DNA of 26,431 nt, taken from assembly GCA_027943245.1 (NCBI GenBank), contig JANDJZ010000515.1:1-26431 (forward strand), written 5' to 3'. Position numbers and translations under genes: made by a program. Positions 8,693-23,038 of this stretch are shown here, in pieces (position 1 is the stretch's first letter; each line of letters opens with the position of its first letter). Under the pieces are notes generated by a model that saw only the letters and a program-made list of their open reading frames with translations, had not been told where the DNA came from and did not search any database. Source of the stretch: Acanthamoeba sp. SK_2022b (taxonomy: Eukaryota; Discosea; Longamoebia; Acanthamoebidae).

Positions 8693-11617
8693 TCAGCCGC
8701 TCCAGTGGCGTGCTTCCACTTGGGCGATGCCCTCGATCTTGATGGAGTTGAGGGCGACGTCGGGCGTGGGCTCCTCGTTGAGCGCCGCCATCACCAGGCC
8801 CTGGTCCATCGCCAGCTGCCGTTGGCGCGCCTTGTACACTGTCGCCGCCATCACCACCACGGCCAGCATCAACAGCACAACGCAGACCGCCACCGTGCCT
8901 GTGGTCGTATTACATGTTGGCCGTTCAGCGAAAGAGAGAGAGAGAGAGAGAGAGAAGCCAAAGAAGAGGCGGGGTGGGCTGCCGGTACCCACGACGATGC
9001 CGACCAGGCGACCGGTGTCGGTCGAATCCCCGCTGGGCGGGTCCTCGCAGTAGGTGCCCTGCCACGACGACCACGATCAGGCCAGGCACGCCGTTTGGCC
9101 ACGCATGTCCACACGATCAGGGGGGGGGCACGACGTCGACGAGTGGTGGGGGAGAGGGAGGGGAGGGGGGGGCTGTACAGAGTAGCCGTAGTTGCAGGCG
9201 CACCCGGAGGACGTGCACGTGCCGGCGTTGGAGCACAGCACGCCGTCGCGTACGCAGCGGTAGAGCGAGCTGACGGGCTGGCCCTGGCAGCGCGCGTCGG
9301 CCAACGCACGGAGGATGGCTCGCCGCACCTGCGGCACCACCCCCGCCACCAGCGCTCCGTTCCTGCGATAGGGTTGTGTCACACACGCGCGTGTGGCGGT
9401 GGTGGTGGCGGTGGTGGTGGTGGTGGTGGTGGTGGTGGTGGTGGGTGGTGGTGGTGGTGGTGGTGGTGGTGGTGGTGGTGGTCAGGTGGTGGTGTGAGTT
9501 GTTGGGGAGGGGGGGAGGGGCAAGTACTGCAGGGCGCTGTTGAAGGCGTCGCTGTTGGATTGGGTCCACCAGAGGAAGTCGGCCAGCGCCCGCGCACTGT
9601 CGCAGTAGTCGTTCGTGCGCGTGTCGAGCGCCATCGCGCCCATGCCCACCAGCGGCCACCCCGCCTCGTCGGAGCCTACCGAGCCATCGATCGTCAGCCC
9701 TACACCGCCAACCGCCGGTCCAGCGCGACGCGCTGTATGGGGGGGAGGGGGGAGGGGGGAGGGAGGACCGAGGACGAGCGTGTAGAGACCGCCGGTGGAG
9801 TTGGCGCCGGTGGCGGTCAGCTGCGAGGCAAAGTCGAGGAGTGTCGACAGAAGGGCGTCAAACTCGAGCTGCACGAGGACGCGCCCGCCGCCGCTCGCGG
9901 TGTCGCGGTAAAGGTTGCCGATCGGGATCTGGGGCTTGAGGGCCAGCGCGGGCCACACGGCGAACGCGTCGTTCTGCAGATCCAGCTCCGCCGGCACATC
10001 TGGAGGCCCCGCGCCGCGCAACACGCCCAGCATGAGACACGCGCCTCGCCCTAACCCCCCCACCGAGGCGGCCAACCTGACGCGGGCACCGACGTGCCGA
10101 GCGCGGACACGAACGAGTAGAGCGAAGACGCGTTCGCCACCTGCCCTCGCGACTCAGTTGAGCCAATGGGAGGAGAGGGGGGGAGGGGAGAGGGGGGGGA
10201 GTTGGACAGGGAGCGCACCGACGCGTTGAAGAGGGGCACGCCCGCGCTGAGCAGGCGGTAGAGGGCCTCCGTCTCGACGCCGGAGGAGGTCGTGGGGTAG
10301 ATCACCCGAATGTCGCTGTCGGGGAGGTCGACCCCCGGGTTGAGGCTGCGCAGGCTCTCGTGGCTCCACTTCTGCTCGAGCCCCCTCCCCCCAACGGCGC
10401 GCGCGCTCGGTGAGCGCGTCTATGCGTGCGTGTCGCGCGCGCGCGCGCGTGTACCTGAATTCGGCCGAGGTAGATGTCGGCGATGGCGGGGAGGTCAAAG
10501 GACAGCGTGGACGGGAGGTCGGGGACGGTGTAGGCCGGAGCGTATGGGAACGCCACGACCGGCACCACGACCCGGCCCTGCCCGTCGACGCTCCCGCCGC
10601 CGCGCCGCGCCGCGGGCGTCGACGGTTGGCCGGCGAGCAGGCCAAAGTCGGCGTTGCCGTGCGCCAACTCCGATAGGGCGGCGGAATCTGTCGACGCGCT
10701 CGCCACGTCGATCACGGTCGTGACCTGCGAGTAGGTCGAACTGCGCAGCGAGGCGCGCGATTGGGCGTCAACGCGGTGCGGAGTTGACGGAGGGGGGGGG
10801 GACACGTGGGTGGGGGTGGCGCGTACATCCACGGGGAGAGGAGGTAGGGCGCGCCCGCGCCAAATAGCGTCACCGAGTCGAGTACGGCCACGCCGTTGCA
10901 CGTGAACCTGTTCAGCGAGCCCAGCACCCGCCTGCATTCCCCCCCCCCCACTCCAAGCGTGAGCGCCGCCGCGCGTGCCATGAGCAAGAGGGAGAGGGGA
11001 GGGGGGGCGGACCGGCTGTAGGAGGGGAGCAGCGCAGCGTAGCCGGCGTCTGCAGCGTCGGACGCCGCCCCCGAGTTGGAGAGGGCCCACTGGAGAAAGG
11101 CCGCGAACTCGTGTATGGGCATGCACGTGCCCCCGGTTGTCCGATTGGCGAAGAACGTCGCGAAGGAGAGATACGACAACGGCCAGCTGGCCTCTCCTGT
11201 GTGTGTGTGTGTGTGTGGTCGCCAACCGTCGCAGTCGACATAAATTGTGTGTCACTCGAAGAACGAAGAGCGAGCGATCAACGAAAAGACGACGACGCGA
11301 ACGCACCGGGTCCATTGAAGAGGTCAGCGGTGAGGTTGCCCGCGTCGAGCTGCGACTGCGCGTCCACCATCGCTACCAAGGCAACACTCGATGAATGGAA
11401 TGGCCCGTCGCGCAACCAATGCGCCCACCCACCCACCCACGCGCGCGCACAAGGAGGAGGCGTACCGGAATGCACGCCAGCGGTGGAGGCGCTGAGCAGG
11501 CTTCCTGCACGATTCCACATCATGGCCTTGGGAAGCGTTGTTCCGGCGAGCAAGCCCACATGCGCGTAGGTCAACGCGTAGTTGTTGCTCTATGATGCGT
11601 GCATGTGTGTGCGTGTG

Positions 11618-11689
<72 letters not shown>

Positions 11690-12784
11690 TAGACTTTGGC
11701 CGTTAGACACGCATGAGAGGAGGCCAAAAAAAACGCACGACGACGTGATCAATTCGCTGCTGCGGGCGGGCAAAGCCGACCGACCGACCCTCCGAGACGG
11801 GCGGCAGCGCGTCCATGCTCGTGAACGCCGCCGCAAAGTCGGCGCTGAACGATCCCAGAGACCGCGCAAACGCCTGTGGACAGCGTGCAACGCGACACGC
11901 GGTCAGCAACGACCCGCCACCGCGCCACAGCCGTGGCCCGAGCGCGCGCGACGCACCGAGGTCTCGTCGAAGGAGCTGTTGGCGCCAAAGGCCGTGGTGA
12001 TGTTGGCGTGGGGCAGGTTCATGGCGGGGTTGAGCTCGAGCAGCGCCGCGTCGTCCCACATCGCGATGCGGCCCAGCCAGATGTCCGCCAGCACCGTGCC
12101 GTTCAACACCTGGATACGAGCGCATGATTAAAGGGGGGGGGGGGTTATGTGTCGCTCAATCAATACGTGATGGGGCCTTGAGCGATCATTCACGGGCGCC
12201 AGACAGGTAGACAGGTCAGAGAGAGAGAGATACGAGAGTAGCGTTGGCGTCCGGCAGGTTGTAGGTGATGACCATCGTGTTGCCCACGACCGGCAGCTGC
12301 ACGATCGACCCCGCAGCGCTGCCGCCGGCGTAGGCCTGTAGGACCTCGGGCGGCAGCACGTCGTCCACCGCCGCAAAGTCCAGCTGGCCGCCTGGGGCGT
12401 TGCGGGCGATGATAAGGGAAGCGCGTGTAGCAGACGAGGAGGAGGGGGGGGGGGTACCGGTGAACAGTTGGAGGGCGGCGCTGGCGGGCTGGGGCGTGTA
12501 GGAGATAGAAATTGGGGTGGCGGTGAAGGCGTAGTCGGCGCTCAACTCCTCCCATAGGCTGCTCGTTTGGCTGCCGCCGCCACCAAACACCTCATACGCC
12601 AAACCGTTTGCGGCTGTGCGGGTAATAAGTATTTGATTTTTGTTGGTCAAAAAATGAAGAAAAATGATGCAACTGGTGGCCACACCATAAGAAGACCTAG
12701 GTGGGTACCAGAGAACAAAAATAGAAAGAGGAGAGGGATTTTCAACGAGGACGCGGGGAGGCCCTGCAGTACTTGTGCCCGCAT
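8693..12784 (-). CDS. Type I membrane protein with two PstS-like binding domains and an EGF-like module, 17 exons, 851 aa
   Basis: Exons (descending): 12784-12709, 12613-12458, 12391-12234, 12109-11957, 11873-11739, 11589-11466, 11372-11307, 11196-11013, 10931-10827, 10740-10455, 10371-10219, 10140-10077, 9999-9769, 9732-9528, 9362-9179, 9058-8989, 8898-8693; they total 852 codons in frame. Exon 1 encodes a signal peptide (IPLLFLFLF). Domain 1 (about 30-350) has PstS/PBP2 features: LDFAAVDDVLPPE, VVGNTMVITYNLP, LADIWLGRIAMWDD, LNPAMNLP. Domain 2 (about 360-695) repeats them: GAGAPYLLSPW, ADIYLGRIQKWSHESLRSLNPGVDLP, YPTTSSGVETEAL. Residues 735-764 form an EGF-like six-Cys module (C735, 742, 748, 753, 755, 764). 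One membrane span (785-805) and a 46-residue tail follow. In bacteria PstS binds phosphate; here the domain is outside a eukaryotic cell, so a nutrient or small-ligand receptor or adhesin is inferred. Least certain junctions: the donor of exon 1, the 10077/9999 junction and the start of exon 14 at 9732. Confidence 0.78.
9395..9482. repeat. (GGT)n microsatellite in a receptor-gene intron
   Basis: A nearly pure GGT run on the + strand, ACC on the coding strand, fills the intron 9363-9527. It is preceded by GCGGTGGT variants. Confidence 0.92.
11604..11688. repeat. (GT)n dinucleotide repeat in a receptor-gene intron
   Basis: About 40 GT units with a few GC interruptions. On the coding strand it reads (CA)n. 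It lies inside the 149-base intron 11590-11738, between the exons encoding RIDHVV and SNNYALTY. Confidence 0.95.
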
Positions 12785-13682
12785 CGTTTTGTTTTTGTCT
12801 TTTGTGGTTGCCAGTTGGGGCTGCCCCTTTTATTTCAGCCAATGGCAGTTACCCAAGCGAAAAGGCGTGCCCAGGGTCCATCGATGGGCAGCGGTAGGCA
12901 ACGTGGCGTTGATTACTCAAGAGAGTCACAAGAAGGCATAAACTTTGCTGGCAGTTTCTATGTTTCGACTTAGCGGCGTCATTTGGTTGGGGCTATGATG
13001 GTTACATGACTTGTCACGGGAGTGAGCTGCTACCAGCCTGCACCACAATGACGCAGCCCCCAGTCAGAGCCACTCGATACTGCAGAGCCAACCCGCCGTC
13101 CAATCGACCAAGGCCCCCATCGACCTGGTTCGTTACGGCCGTGGGCCTGCGTGCCTAAAAACGCCCTTTCTCCTGCTGTATGCGCGGTATGGTGGAGGTA
13201 TCGATCTTGTCGCCGGGCTCTGGTTGTAACCCCGTCCTCACATGTCTATTGCAATATTTCCTTGTTTGTTCAAATTCAATAGACGTCCCGGAGGTGCCCA
13301 ACAACCGCTGTCGACGACTTGTGGACTGCGGGCCACCCTGCATCTCGCCCACCGAGCGGGAGGAGCGACCAAAAATGTCGGCGCTATGCCAGACAACGAA
13401 AATGCCTCGGTTAGGTAATAAATACCGAGAGCCAGTTGGATGTTTGATTTTCATTGGTTGTGATGCCATGATGCGATCATTGCGAAGGCGTGCGTAGCGC
13501 TTGCTAAAGCTGTGCCGATGGTGATGGTGCCAGCAAAGGCCCAATAAAAAGAAAAAAGATTTGCGTACGCCTTAGTGAATGCTTTCGTGATCTCGTAAGG
13601 CCATAAAAGCCTGCCCCTCCATCCTCTTTCTCTTCGTTCACTCTCTCCCTTGCTCTCGGCCATCACTTGATTATTCAAAATT
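12785..13682. other. 900-base divergent intergenic region
   Basis: It separates the minus-strand receptor gene from the plus-strand LONRF-like gene, so it holds both promoters. A CCAAT box at 12838-12842 lies close to the receptor start. CATAAAAG at 13602-13609 is a TATA-like element about 75 bases before the LONRF-like ATG. Moderately long open frames on both strands between about 13155 and 13544 show no family motif and are not called. Base composition is less GC-rich than in the genes. Confidence 0.45.
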
Positions 13683-16410
<2,728 letters not shown>

Positions 16411-17116
16411 AGCACCATCACACGACGACCGCTTCTTCCTATTCTCGACCCCCTCACGACGAACTCGCCACATCTCCGCATCTCTCACCTCCTCTTTTCC
16501 GCTCCCCGGCCGAGTCGTGCCTTGGCTTGCAACGGGAGCCCCGTGCTGGTCCTACGGGCCTCGCTGCCCCGTAACACGCAGCACACACACGCTCCGCACG
16601 GCAGTTATTTATTTGAGAAGAAGCCGTCTCTCTCTCTCCTGTAATTACACGCACAGAGTATATTTGTGTACATATAAACGACACCGCTACCCCAACACTC
16701 CCGCCGCGCCCAATTGACCATACCGCTGACAGCTGAGAAGCTGGAACAAGTGTACCTGTGGAACACGTGATGCTAAACAACACAACGGACATTTCCGCAC
16801 ACTTTCACCTTGTCCTTATCCCATTCGCGGTTGCACAGAGTGGTCCGTCCCGGTTGGGCCGGCGGGTTTTCGAAAGCCCGAAAGACTTACCTTTGGGGCG
16901 CCACGAGACCATGAGCGATGCAGAGCCGGCACGCGAGAGATTGGGCGTTGGACCCGCTATTATCAACTCTAAGGCTTCTCTGTGGTGCCTGTGTGTGTCT
17001 CACCAGCGACTCCTCAGCCACCACCAACAACACCGCCTACGCAGAACTGATCTCTCTTCGACTGCTTCTGTCTTCGCGTGTGTGAGTCCGTGTCTCCTGC
17101 CCTCGCTCACTCCAAG
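16411..17116. other. Intergenic region between two plus-strand genes
   Basis: It holds the 3' UTR of the LONRF-like gene and the upstream region of the next gene. An AT-rich GTATATTTGTGTACATATAAA segment (16659-16678) is a candidate transcript end or TATA region. A short frame starting at ATG 16911 might be a 5' exon, but nothing supports it. Confidence 0.4.
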
Positions 17117-18469
17117 ATGAACAACAAACCCGGCGTCGAAGACGATACTTCGGGGCTAACCTCACTCGTCACGGCCAGCCTTCTCGCTCATCTCCCGAGG
17201 GAGCAGATAACTTCATCTCCATCTCCACCGCGACGCCTTCGGCGCCACCACCGCCCCTGGGAAGACGAAGAAGATGAAGACGCGAATCCTCCTGCTGTCG
17301 CCACGACCCCTGAGGCGGTCATCGCACACCGTCAACCGGATCAGAGGGAGATGCTGTTACGTCATCGCCCCATGACTGACCGAACCGGGCGCCGAGCAGA
17401 GCGCGAAACGGTCCCAGGAGGCTCCGACCGCGGCTGCCGCGAACATGAGCTGCTCTCATCGAAGGGGTCGACGGCTTCTCGGGGCACCAAGGCGAAGAGG
17501 GCGAAGACCGAGCCGCGCCACGACGATTCGCGTGACAGAGGTGCCCCAAAAGATGAAGAAGCCTGGGAAAGCCAGTCGCAGCGCCCCCGAGAGAGACAGC
17601 CACCCCTGCTCCCGCCGCTACCTCCCGTCCCGCCTTCCTCGTCACGACTCCCTCCTCTGCCATCGCTCGTGATCCCCCCCGACTCTCGGGCCTGGGCTCA
17701 TCTCCACCAGTCTGGTCCCGCCTTCTCAACCACTTCGCCTCTTGGAATCGACAACGTTGCAACTGCTTTCGCCACAACAACTACCGCCACCTCCGCCCCA
17801 TCCGTCGCCCCTTCTCATCCATCCTCAGAGCACGACGCGGTGATGCTCCACTACTACCTCTCTCTCGCGGCCTACTACTCGCCGCTTTACCTGGCCACCC
17901 TTTCGCAACAGTTGCATCACCGTCACCACGATCCTCTACCTGCGGACAGGCTGCCCGCTACGCCTACTCCCCCCTCATCTGCAGATCTGATGCCACCGCC
18001 ACCGCCATTGATAAGGGAGGCTCTGCCTCCCCCGCCTCCTTCCGCGCCTTCTTCGTCAGCGTCATCGGTGTCATCTGCGCTTCTGGCCATCACCACGCGA
18101 GACCCGGCACCGTCAACAAGAGAAGAGCGTCGGACGAGCTCATCGGGCTATGTGTTCCGTGACGAGACGGACAAGCTCGCGACCGCCTCGCGAAAGAGGC
18201 AACGCCCCCGAGCAAGCGCCGAAGAAAGAGACTCGGGTTACCACCGATCTCTCTACCCACAACCGCTCCTCCCAAAGAGAGAAGAAGAAGGCGACAGGAC
18301 GAAGAGCGCACGCGACACCGACCAGGAGAGCCGGCCGGCAGGCGACGAGCAGCCCCGGGGCACGTGGCGGGACAAGCAAGGCGGCTTCACCTTCCACAGC
18401 CTCGAAGCGCTGGAGGCGAGCAAGAAGAAGGGCGGGCGAGTGCGGTTGAAGTGGAAGAAGGAGTCGTAG
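17117..18469 (+). CDS. Uncharacterised Pro/Ser/Arg-rich protein, single exon, 450 aa
   Basis: A single open frame of 451 codons from ATG 17117 (MNNKPGVEDDTSG) to TAG at 18467-18469. It is largely low complexity: acidic and basic stretches in the first 180 residues, then Pro-rich runs (about 190-220 and 290-330). A short region of likely structure, AVMLHYYLSLAAYYSPLYLA, sits near residues 245-265. The C-terminus (FTFHSLEALEASKKKGGRVR) is helical and strongly basic. Several KR-rich patches, such as SRKRQRPRAS, would serve as nuclear localisation signals. I recognise no domain. The lack of introns is unusual beside its neighbours. It converges with the GATA gene across a 270-base gap. Confidence 0.6.
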   Translation: MNNKPGVEDDTSGLTSLVTASLLAHLPREQITSSPSPPRRLRRHHRPWEDEEDEDANPPAVATTPEAVIAHRQPDQREMLLRHRPMTDRTGRRAERETVPGGSDRGCREHELLSSKGSTASRGTKAKRAKTEPRHDDSRDRGAPKDEEAWESQSQRPRERQPPLLPPLPPVPPSSSRLPPLPSLVIPPDSRAWAHLHQSGPAFSTTSPLGIDNVATAFATTTTATSAPSVAPSHPSSEHDAVMLHYYLSLAAYYSPLYLATLSQQLHHRHHDPLPADRLPATPTPPSSADLMPPPPPLIREALPPPPPSAPSSSASSVSSALLAITTRDPAPSTREERRTSSSGYVFRDETDKLATASRKRQRPRASAEERDSGYHRSLYPQPLLPKREEEGDRTKSARDTDQESRPAGDEQPRGTWRDKQGGFTFHSLEALEASKKKGGRVRLKWKKES

Positions 18470-18739
18470 TTGTCGTGCACGCAACAAAACACAAATACAT
18501 ATGTAACTCACGAACAGATCCTGACTCACCGCACACACACACCTTCGTTGGTGGCGGTCACACCGCGAACGATTCCGCCGCTGGAAGAACTGTTGGCGGC
18601 GTTTTTTCCGATTGGCTTTGTTTTTTTTGGTTACCTACTTTACAGCTAACTCCACCAACACGCCACTCCACCACACAGCGCGCAGAGTTTGCCGCCTTCT
18701 CCCTCTCGCCGCTCCCGCGAACGCGCTTTGGGGCCTCCC

Positions 18740-20417
18740 TCACTCCGGGCGCTTGCCCGCCTCTTCTACCGTCGCAGCTGCTGCTGGCGAAGCTCTCATG
18801 GCGCCCTCCTCCTCCTCCTTCATGGCCTCCTCGCCCGCGCCGTCCTCCCCGAGGTGGTGGTGGTGGTGGTGGTGGTGGTGTTCTATCACCTCGCTGGCGT
18901 TGTTGTGTGTCATCATCATCGTCATCGCCGCTCCCGTTCCGTTGGCCTCGTTCACCGCGGGAGCCGTCGTCGTCGTCGGCAACGTTCGGCGCTTGGCCAG
19001 GCGCACGGGCGACGGGTGGCCCTCGGGCACGTTCGGTAATCGCCGCCTCTTGGTCGCCGGTGATCCCTCGGCATCGGGCTCGCCCCTCCCGCCATCTGCC
19101 CGTGGCGACAACGACAGCAGCGACGCCTCGACATCACCCTCGCCATCGCCATCGCCACCCGTCGCCGCCATCGCCGCCACCTGCCCCTCCGCCTCATCTC
19201 GGCCCGCTTCGCTCTCCCGTTGGGAATGCTCTCCGCCGTTGCCCTGCTCCGCGTTCTTCCTCTTTCCCGCGACGACGACGGCGACGCCGTTGCTGCTGCT
19301 GCTGTTGGTGGCGCGCACAGGGTCGTCGCGCCTGTCGCCCGCGACGGCCTCGACAGCCGCCATCGGGCCGTGGCCGTCGTCCTTGCCGTTCTCGCGGCTC
19401 TGCCCCGGAGCCGGCTCGGCATCGGGGTCGGCCTTGGGGGTCTCCCCGTCCTCCGGGCCCTCGACCCTGGCCGCCGGCTTGGGCTTGGCGGCCTGGCCCC
19501 ACCGCGGCACGTAGACGCTGTTCTCCAGCAGGTCGACCAACGTCTTTTCTATCGCCTTTTCTCTTTCCCTGTTTTTTTTTCGTTTGACACGTCAGCACAC
19601 GTCAGCACGCGCAAAGAGGGAAAAGGCGCGGGTGGTGGCGTTCGGACCGCTTGAGGCGGGCGTAGTCGTGGCGCCTCTCGGAGCGCCCGCAGTCCTGGCA
19701 GAAGGTCTCGCCGCGGCGGCCCTTGCGCCACTGGGGCGTCTGGTCGGTGAGGCAGTTGTCGCAGTGGTCCTTGTAGCGCACGTTGGCCTTCTTCTTCTTC
19801 ATGTGCAGCTTGGAGGCCGACATCGACCGCGACAGCAGGTGGCCCGTGGGCGACGCCATGTAGGCGGCGGCGGCGGCCGCCGCCGCGGCGGACGAGGAGC
19901 CCATGTTGACCGAGGCCTGGCCCATGCCCATGCCCATGCCCATCGACGCGGCCAGGGCGGCGGCGACCGGGGCCGAGGCCCCGAACGACGAGGGCGAGGC
20001 CGAGGGCACGAAGAGGGTGGTCGACGGCGCCGAGGAGCTGAGCGAGGCCCCGCCGCGCGACGACGACGACGACGACACAAAGGGGCTGCCCTGCCCCGAG
20101 CTGCTCTCGTCCTCGGACGAACTCGGGCTGAAGTGGTGGTTCGACGAGGAGGAGGAGGAGGAAGTAGTCGACGATGTAGACGATGTCGTTCTGGAGAAGG
20201 CGGAGAGGAGGATGGCCTCGGCGGCGGGCGTGGTGGTCGTGGTCGAGGCGCCGTGTAGCAGCGGCGAGGGCGTAGAGGACGACGTGGCGCCAGCTGCCGG
20301 CAGGGGGATGGCCGAAGAGGACGACGACGACGACGACGCGGATGGCGGCGACGTGGGACGGGCGGCGTCGGGGGCACCGCTGGCGAGGCCTGCGCTACTG
20401 CCGGACGTGGAGGCCAT
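18740..20417 (-). CDS. GATA-type zinc-finger transcription factor, 2 exons, 532 aa
   Basis: Exons 20417-19648 and 19568-18740 join to 532 residues. Residues 1-205 are a Ser/Ala-rich, probably disordered region with a short MGMGMGMG repeat. One GATA finger of the CX2CX17CX2C type follows (C219, C222, C240, C243; CDNCLTDQTPQWRKGRRGE), with the conserved TPQWRKG loop and a basic tail (RRHDYARLKR) split by the intron. Single-finger proteins of this class bind GATA-like DNA and are common regulators in amoebozoa, fungi and plants. The second exon is charged and acidic-rich, with KRKN and KRRRLP patches that may be nuclear signals and a run of nine His encoded by a GGT repeat on the other strand. 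MASTSG at 20417 was chosen as start because it begins the Ser-rich region. It is divergent to the ankyrin gene across about 820 bases. Confidence 0.86.
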
Positions 20418-21239
20418 TGTTGCTCGCTGGGCCTGAGGCCAAATAACGCCAAGAAGAAGAAGAAGGTCACCTGAAAGGGTGAAGGAAGATGTACACCGTG
20501 GAGCGGGGAACAGGCAGCCGCCAAGAGACGAGAACAGCGGAGGAGACGCCAAAAGGAACATGACAAAGATGAAGATGTGTGTTGTTGCCGCCAGCGGCGG
20601 GAGGGGGACGATTCAAGAATCGTGTCTCCCTTTCCTGCTTCCCGCCAAGAGCTCGTGGCACTTGGCAAGGAGTTGCAGTGCATGCCATGGGCTCCATGCT
20701 CTGGGCCACGCGAATACGACGACCGGCACAAGCACGAGCTCTCCATGGAGATGACCGCGCAGAGCGGGCAAGGAACTCACGCCCACAAATTTGAAAGAGT
20801 TGGGCCGAAGAGGAGGAGGATGAGGGGAGGTCAAGAAAGGTACCTTCTTGCAAGAAGACGCAGACGACCCAGAGGGAGTGCTCTAGATTGTTTTTCGAAA
20901 GCAAGCCGACCGCAAGCAACGGTACATGCACTCCGGCGATTTGAGAAAAGCAAAGAAAACATTCAGAAAAGCTGGGAAATAGCTCGAGGTGACGCAAAGT
21001 ACAGGCCTAGCCTCGTGAGGAACTGGCGACACTCTAACATCAGCAGGCGTGTCGTAGGTGGGTGGCGTGTCGTTTCGTGGTCATGTCGCGCGGGTGACTT
21101 CGTTCGTGGGAGCAAACACAGGGAGAGGGGGAAGTTTCGAGGGGGACAATAAAGGGTGTCGACATTTCTACGAAAGATTCAGGAGAGCTGAGACAAGCAT
21201 AAGCAAAGAGGCTTGGTGGTCTGGAGGCCGCATTGCAAG
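20418..21239. other. Divergent promoter region between GATA and ankyrin genes
   Basis: About 820 bases with upstream regions of both genes. On the minus strand a pyrimidine-rich CTTTCAG (20468-20474) could be the acceptor of a 5' UTR intron of the GATA gene. GACAATAAAG (21146-21155) lies upstream of the ankyrin start. Open frames here lack any recognisable domain. Confidence 0.35.
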
Positions 21240-22844
21240 ATGGATTTGTGGTCCAGCAACATGGGTGGAACGGCCTCATGGCGATCTGGCCTCGCCTTCA
21301 TTGTGGACATGGAACACAGGCCTGGCACCACGTCGAGCATTCGTTTATTAAGGAAAAAGATAATCTACAAAGACGAACGAAGCCAAGCTGAAGAAGGCAC
21401 CAGCAACGCCCGTCCAAGAACCGCATTAGATACGAAAGAAGAAGGAGAGGATGGACAAGAGGAGGGCGTCGAGCAGAGCGACGTGTATCAGTTACCTGAT
21501 GAAATTTTGCTGCACTATGCCAAGGCGGGAGATTTGGAAGGATTGGAGGAGTACATCGTGAAGCATCGGCACTCTCCCCATCAACGCCTTCAATTCAACG
21601 CCAACTGCACGGACAGGTACCCATAGGCTCATCATTGTTCGCTTTTTTTTATTCTATTTTGTGTTGAGATTTCCTCATTATTGCCATGTGCATCCAGCAT
21701 GTCATCGCCGTTGTTCTACGCGTGCGAGGGCAAGCACGAAGACTTTGCCGCTTTCCTCCTGAATAATGGAGCCGAGGTGGATGCGAAGAACCATGCCGGC
21801 GTGACCGCCCTCTTCATCGCGGCGCAGGTGGGTGCGGCCGACGTGGTGCGGCTGCTCATGGCCAAGGGCGCCGATCCAAACCTTCGATCGACGCGCGACA
21901 ACGTGCTGCCCCTCTACGTGGCCTGCTTCGAAGGCCACCTCGACGTCGTCAAGGAGCTGCTCCTCTTCCACACGGTCAAAGAGCGCGAGGACCAAGGCAC
22001 GCCTTCGATCGCGATCCCTCGTGCTGTGGTGGCAGGATGGGCTGACGTTTTTGTTTTGTATTTGTATTTTGTATTTTTTGTATTTGTATTTGTATTTTTT
22101 TGTATTTTTGTATTTTTGTTTTGTATTTTTTTTGGTTGTGGCGTGCGCCAGGCGGGTTGGAGGTGCCGTTGAGCGTGGATATGGTGAATGCGGTGAATGC
22201 GGTGGGCGTGGAGACGGACGGGAGCACACCGCTGATGGCCGGCTGCGAGAGAGGGCACATGGACATCGTGGAATTCCTCCTTTCCAACGGCGCCGGTGCG
22301 CAGCCACTTGGGGCCGATCCGCGCCCTCTCTCCCCCCAAGCCCGGTGCTGCAGCTGACACGTGTGCCATGCGTGCGTGCCCCTGAGTGCAGCAAAGGACG
22401 CGCGGGCCAAGGGCGGAGAGACCGCTCTGCACTGGGCCGTGCAGGAGAACCACGTTGAGATCGTGAAGCTGTTGCTGCAGCGGGGCAGCAATGTAAATAT
22501 CCAGAAGAACGACGGCGCCACCGCTCTCTTCCTGGGTAGCAACCCCCCCCCCACATTGCTCTCTGTTCCTCATCGCGCCGGCGCGTGCCGTCATCGCTTC
22601 TTCGATTCTCACGCAACCCCCCCCCCCTCTTTTTGCAGCCGTCCTGGGCGCCGACACGAGGATGGTGTCCGAGCTCGTGAACCACCGTGCCAGCAACGAC
22701 ATCGCCACCCACGCGGGCGAGACGCCGCGCCAAGTGGCCCTGCGAACCCGATATCACGAAATCGTCGAGCTCCTCACCCCCTCGAATGAACCCCAGCAGA
22801 CACAGGAGGACACACGAGAGGGCGAGGAGCACACCGACGACTAG
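21240..22844 (+). CDS. Ankyrin-repeat protein, 5 exons, about 389 aa
   Basis: Exons 21240-21616, 21698-21996, 22152-22295, 22392-22535 and 22639-22844 join in frame. The first 85 residues are basic and acidic mixed sequence. Ankyrin repeats then run almost to the end: LPDEILLHYAKAGDLEGLEEYI, SSPLFYACEGKHEDFAAFLLNN, GVTALFIAAQVGAADVVRLLMA, PLYVACFEGHLDVVKELL, GSTPLMAGCERGHMDIVEFLL, ETALHWAVQENHVEIVKLLL and a degenerate last repeat. The tail is Glu/Asp/Thr-rich. Ankyrin stacks are generic protein-binding scaffolds, so the partner is unknown. Intron 2 (T-rich, TTTGTATTTG-like) can be joined either by a GC-AG donor at 21997 or by a GT donor at 22021, which adds eight residues. The start is uncertain: in-frame Met codons at 21261 and 21309 are alternatives. 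It converges on the cyclophilin gene. Confidence 0.82.
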
Positions 22845-23038
22845 AGCCAGCCCAACCACGACTACACAGACTTCTCGCTCTCCTCTCTCCTATGTACACA
22901 GACAGCGCGACTACGCGAGGCTGGAGGGTGCAGGTGAACTTTATGCGAATGAAGGGGGTGCTTGCATTGACAGCAGCCGGTGGGAGGCCGGCACACACAC
23001 CGGGGGGGGGGGCGTGTGAACGCAGCGGGGCAACGCGC

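Noticed and set aside
8705..10054. 449-codon plus-strand frame over the receptor gene
   Set aside because: It overlaps exons with clear PstS, EGF and membrane features on the other strand and is dominated by Gly/Trp runs from GGT repeats.
11538..12131. Frame with a long Cys-Val run on the plus strand
   Set aside because: It is the translation of an intronic GT repeat.
13155..13544. 129-codon minus-strand frame and an overlapping 105-codon plus-strand frame
   Set aside because: No domain, no supporting splice structure, and both lie in a divergent promoter region.
20467..20997. 176-codon minus-strand frame upstream of the GATA gene
   Set aside because: No recognisable domain. It may overlap a 5' UTR or its intron, but nothing links it in frame to the GATA protein.
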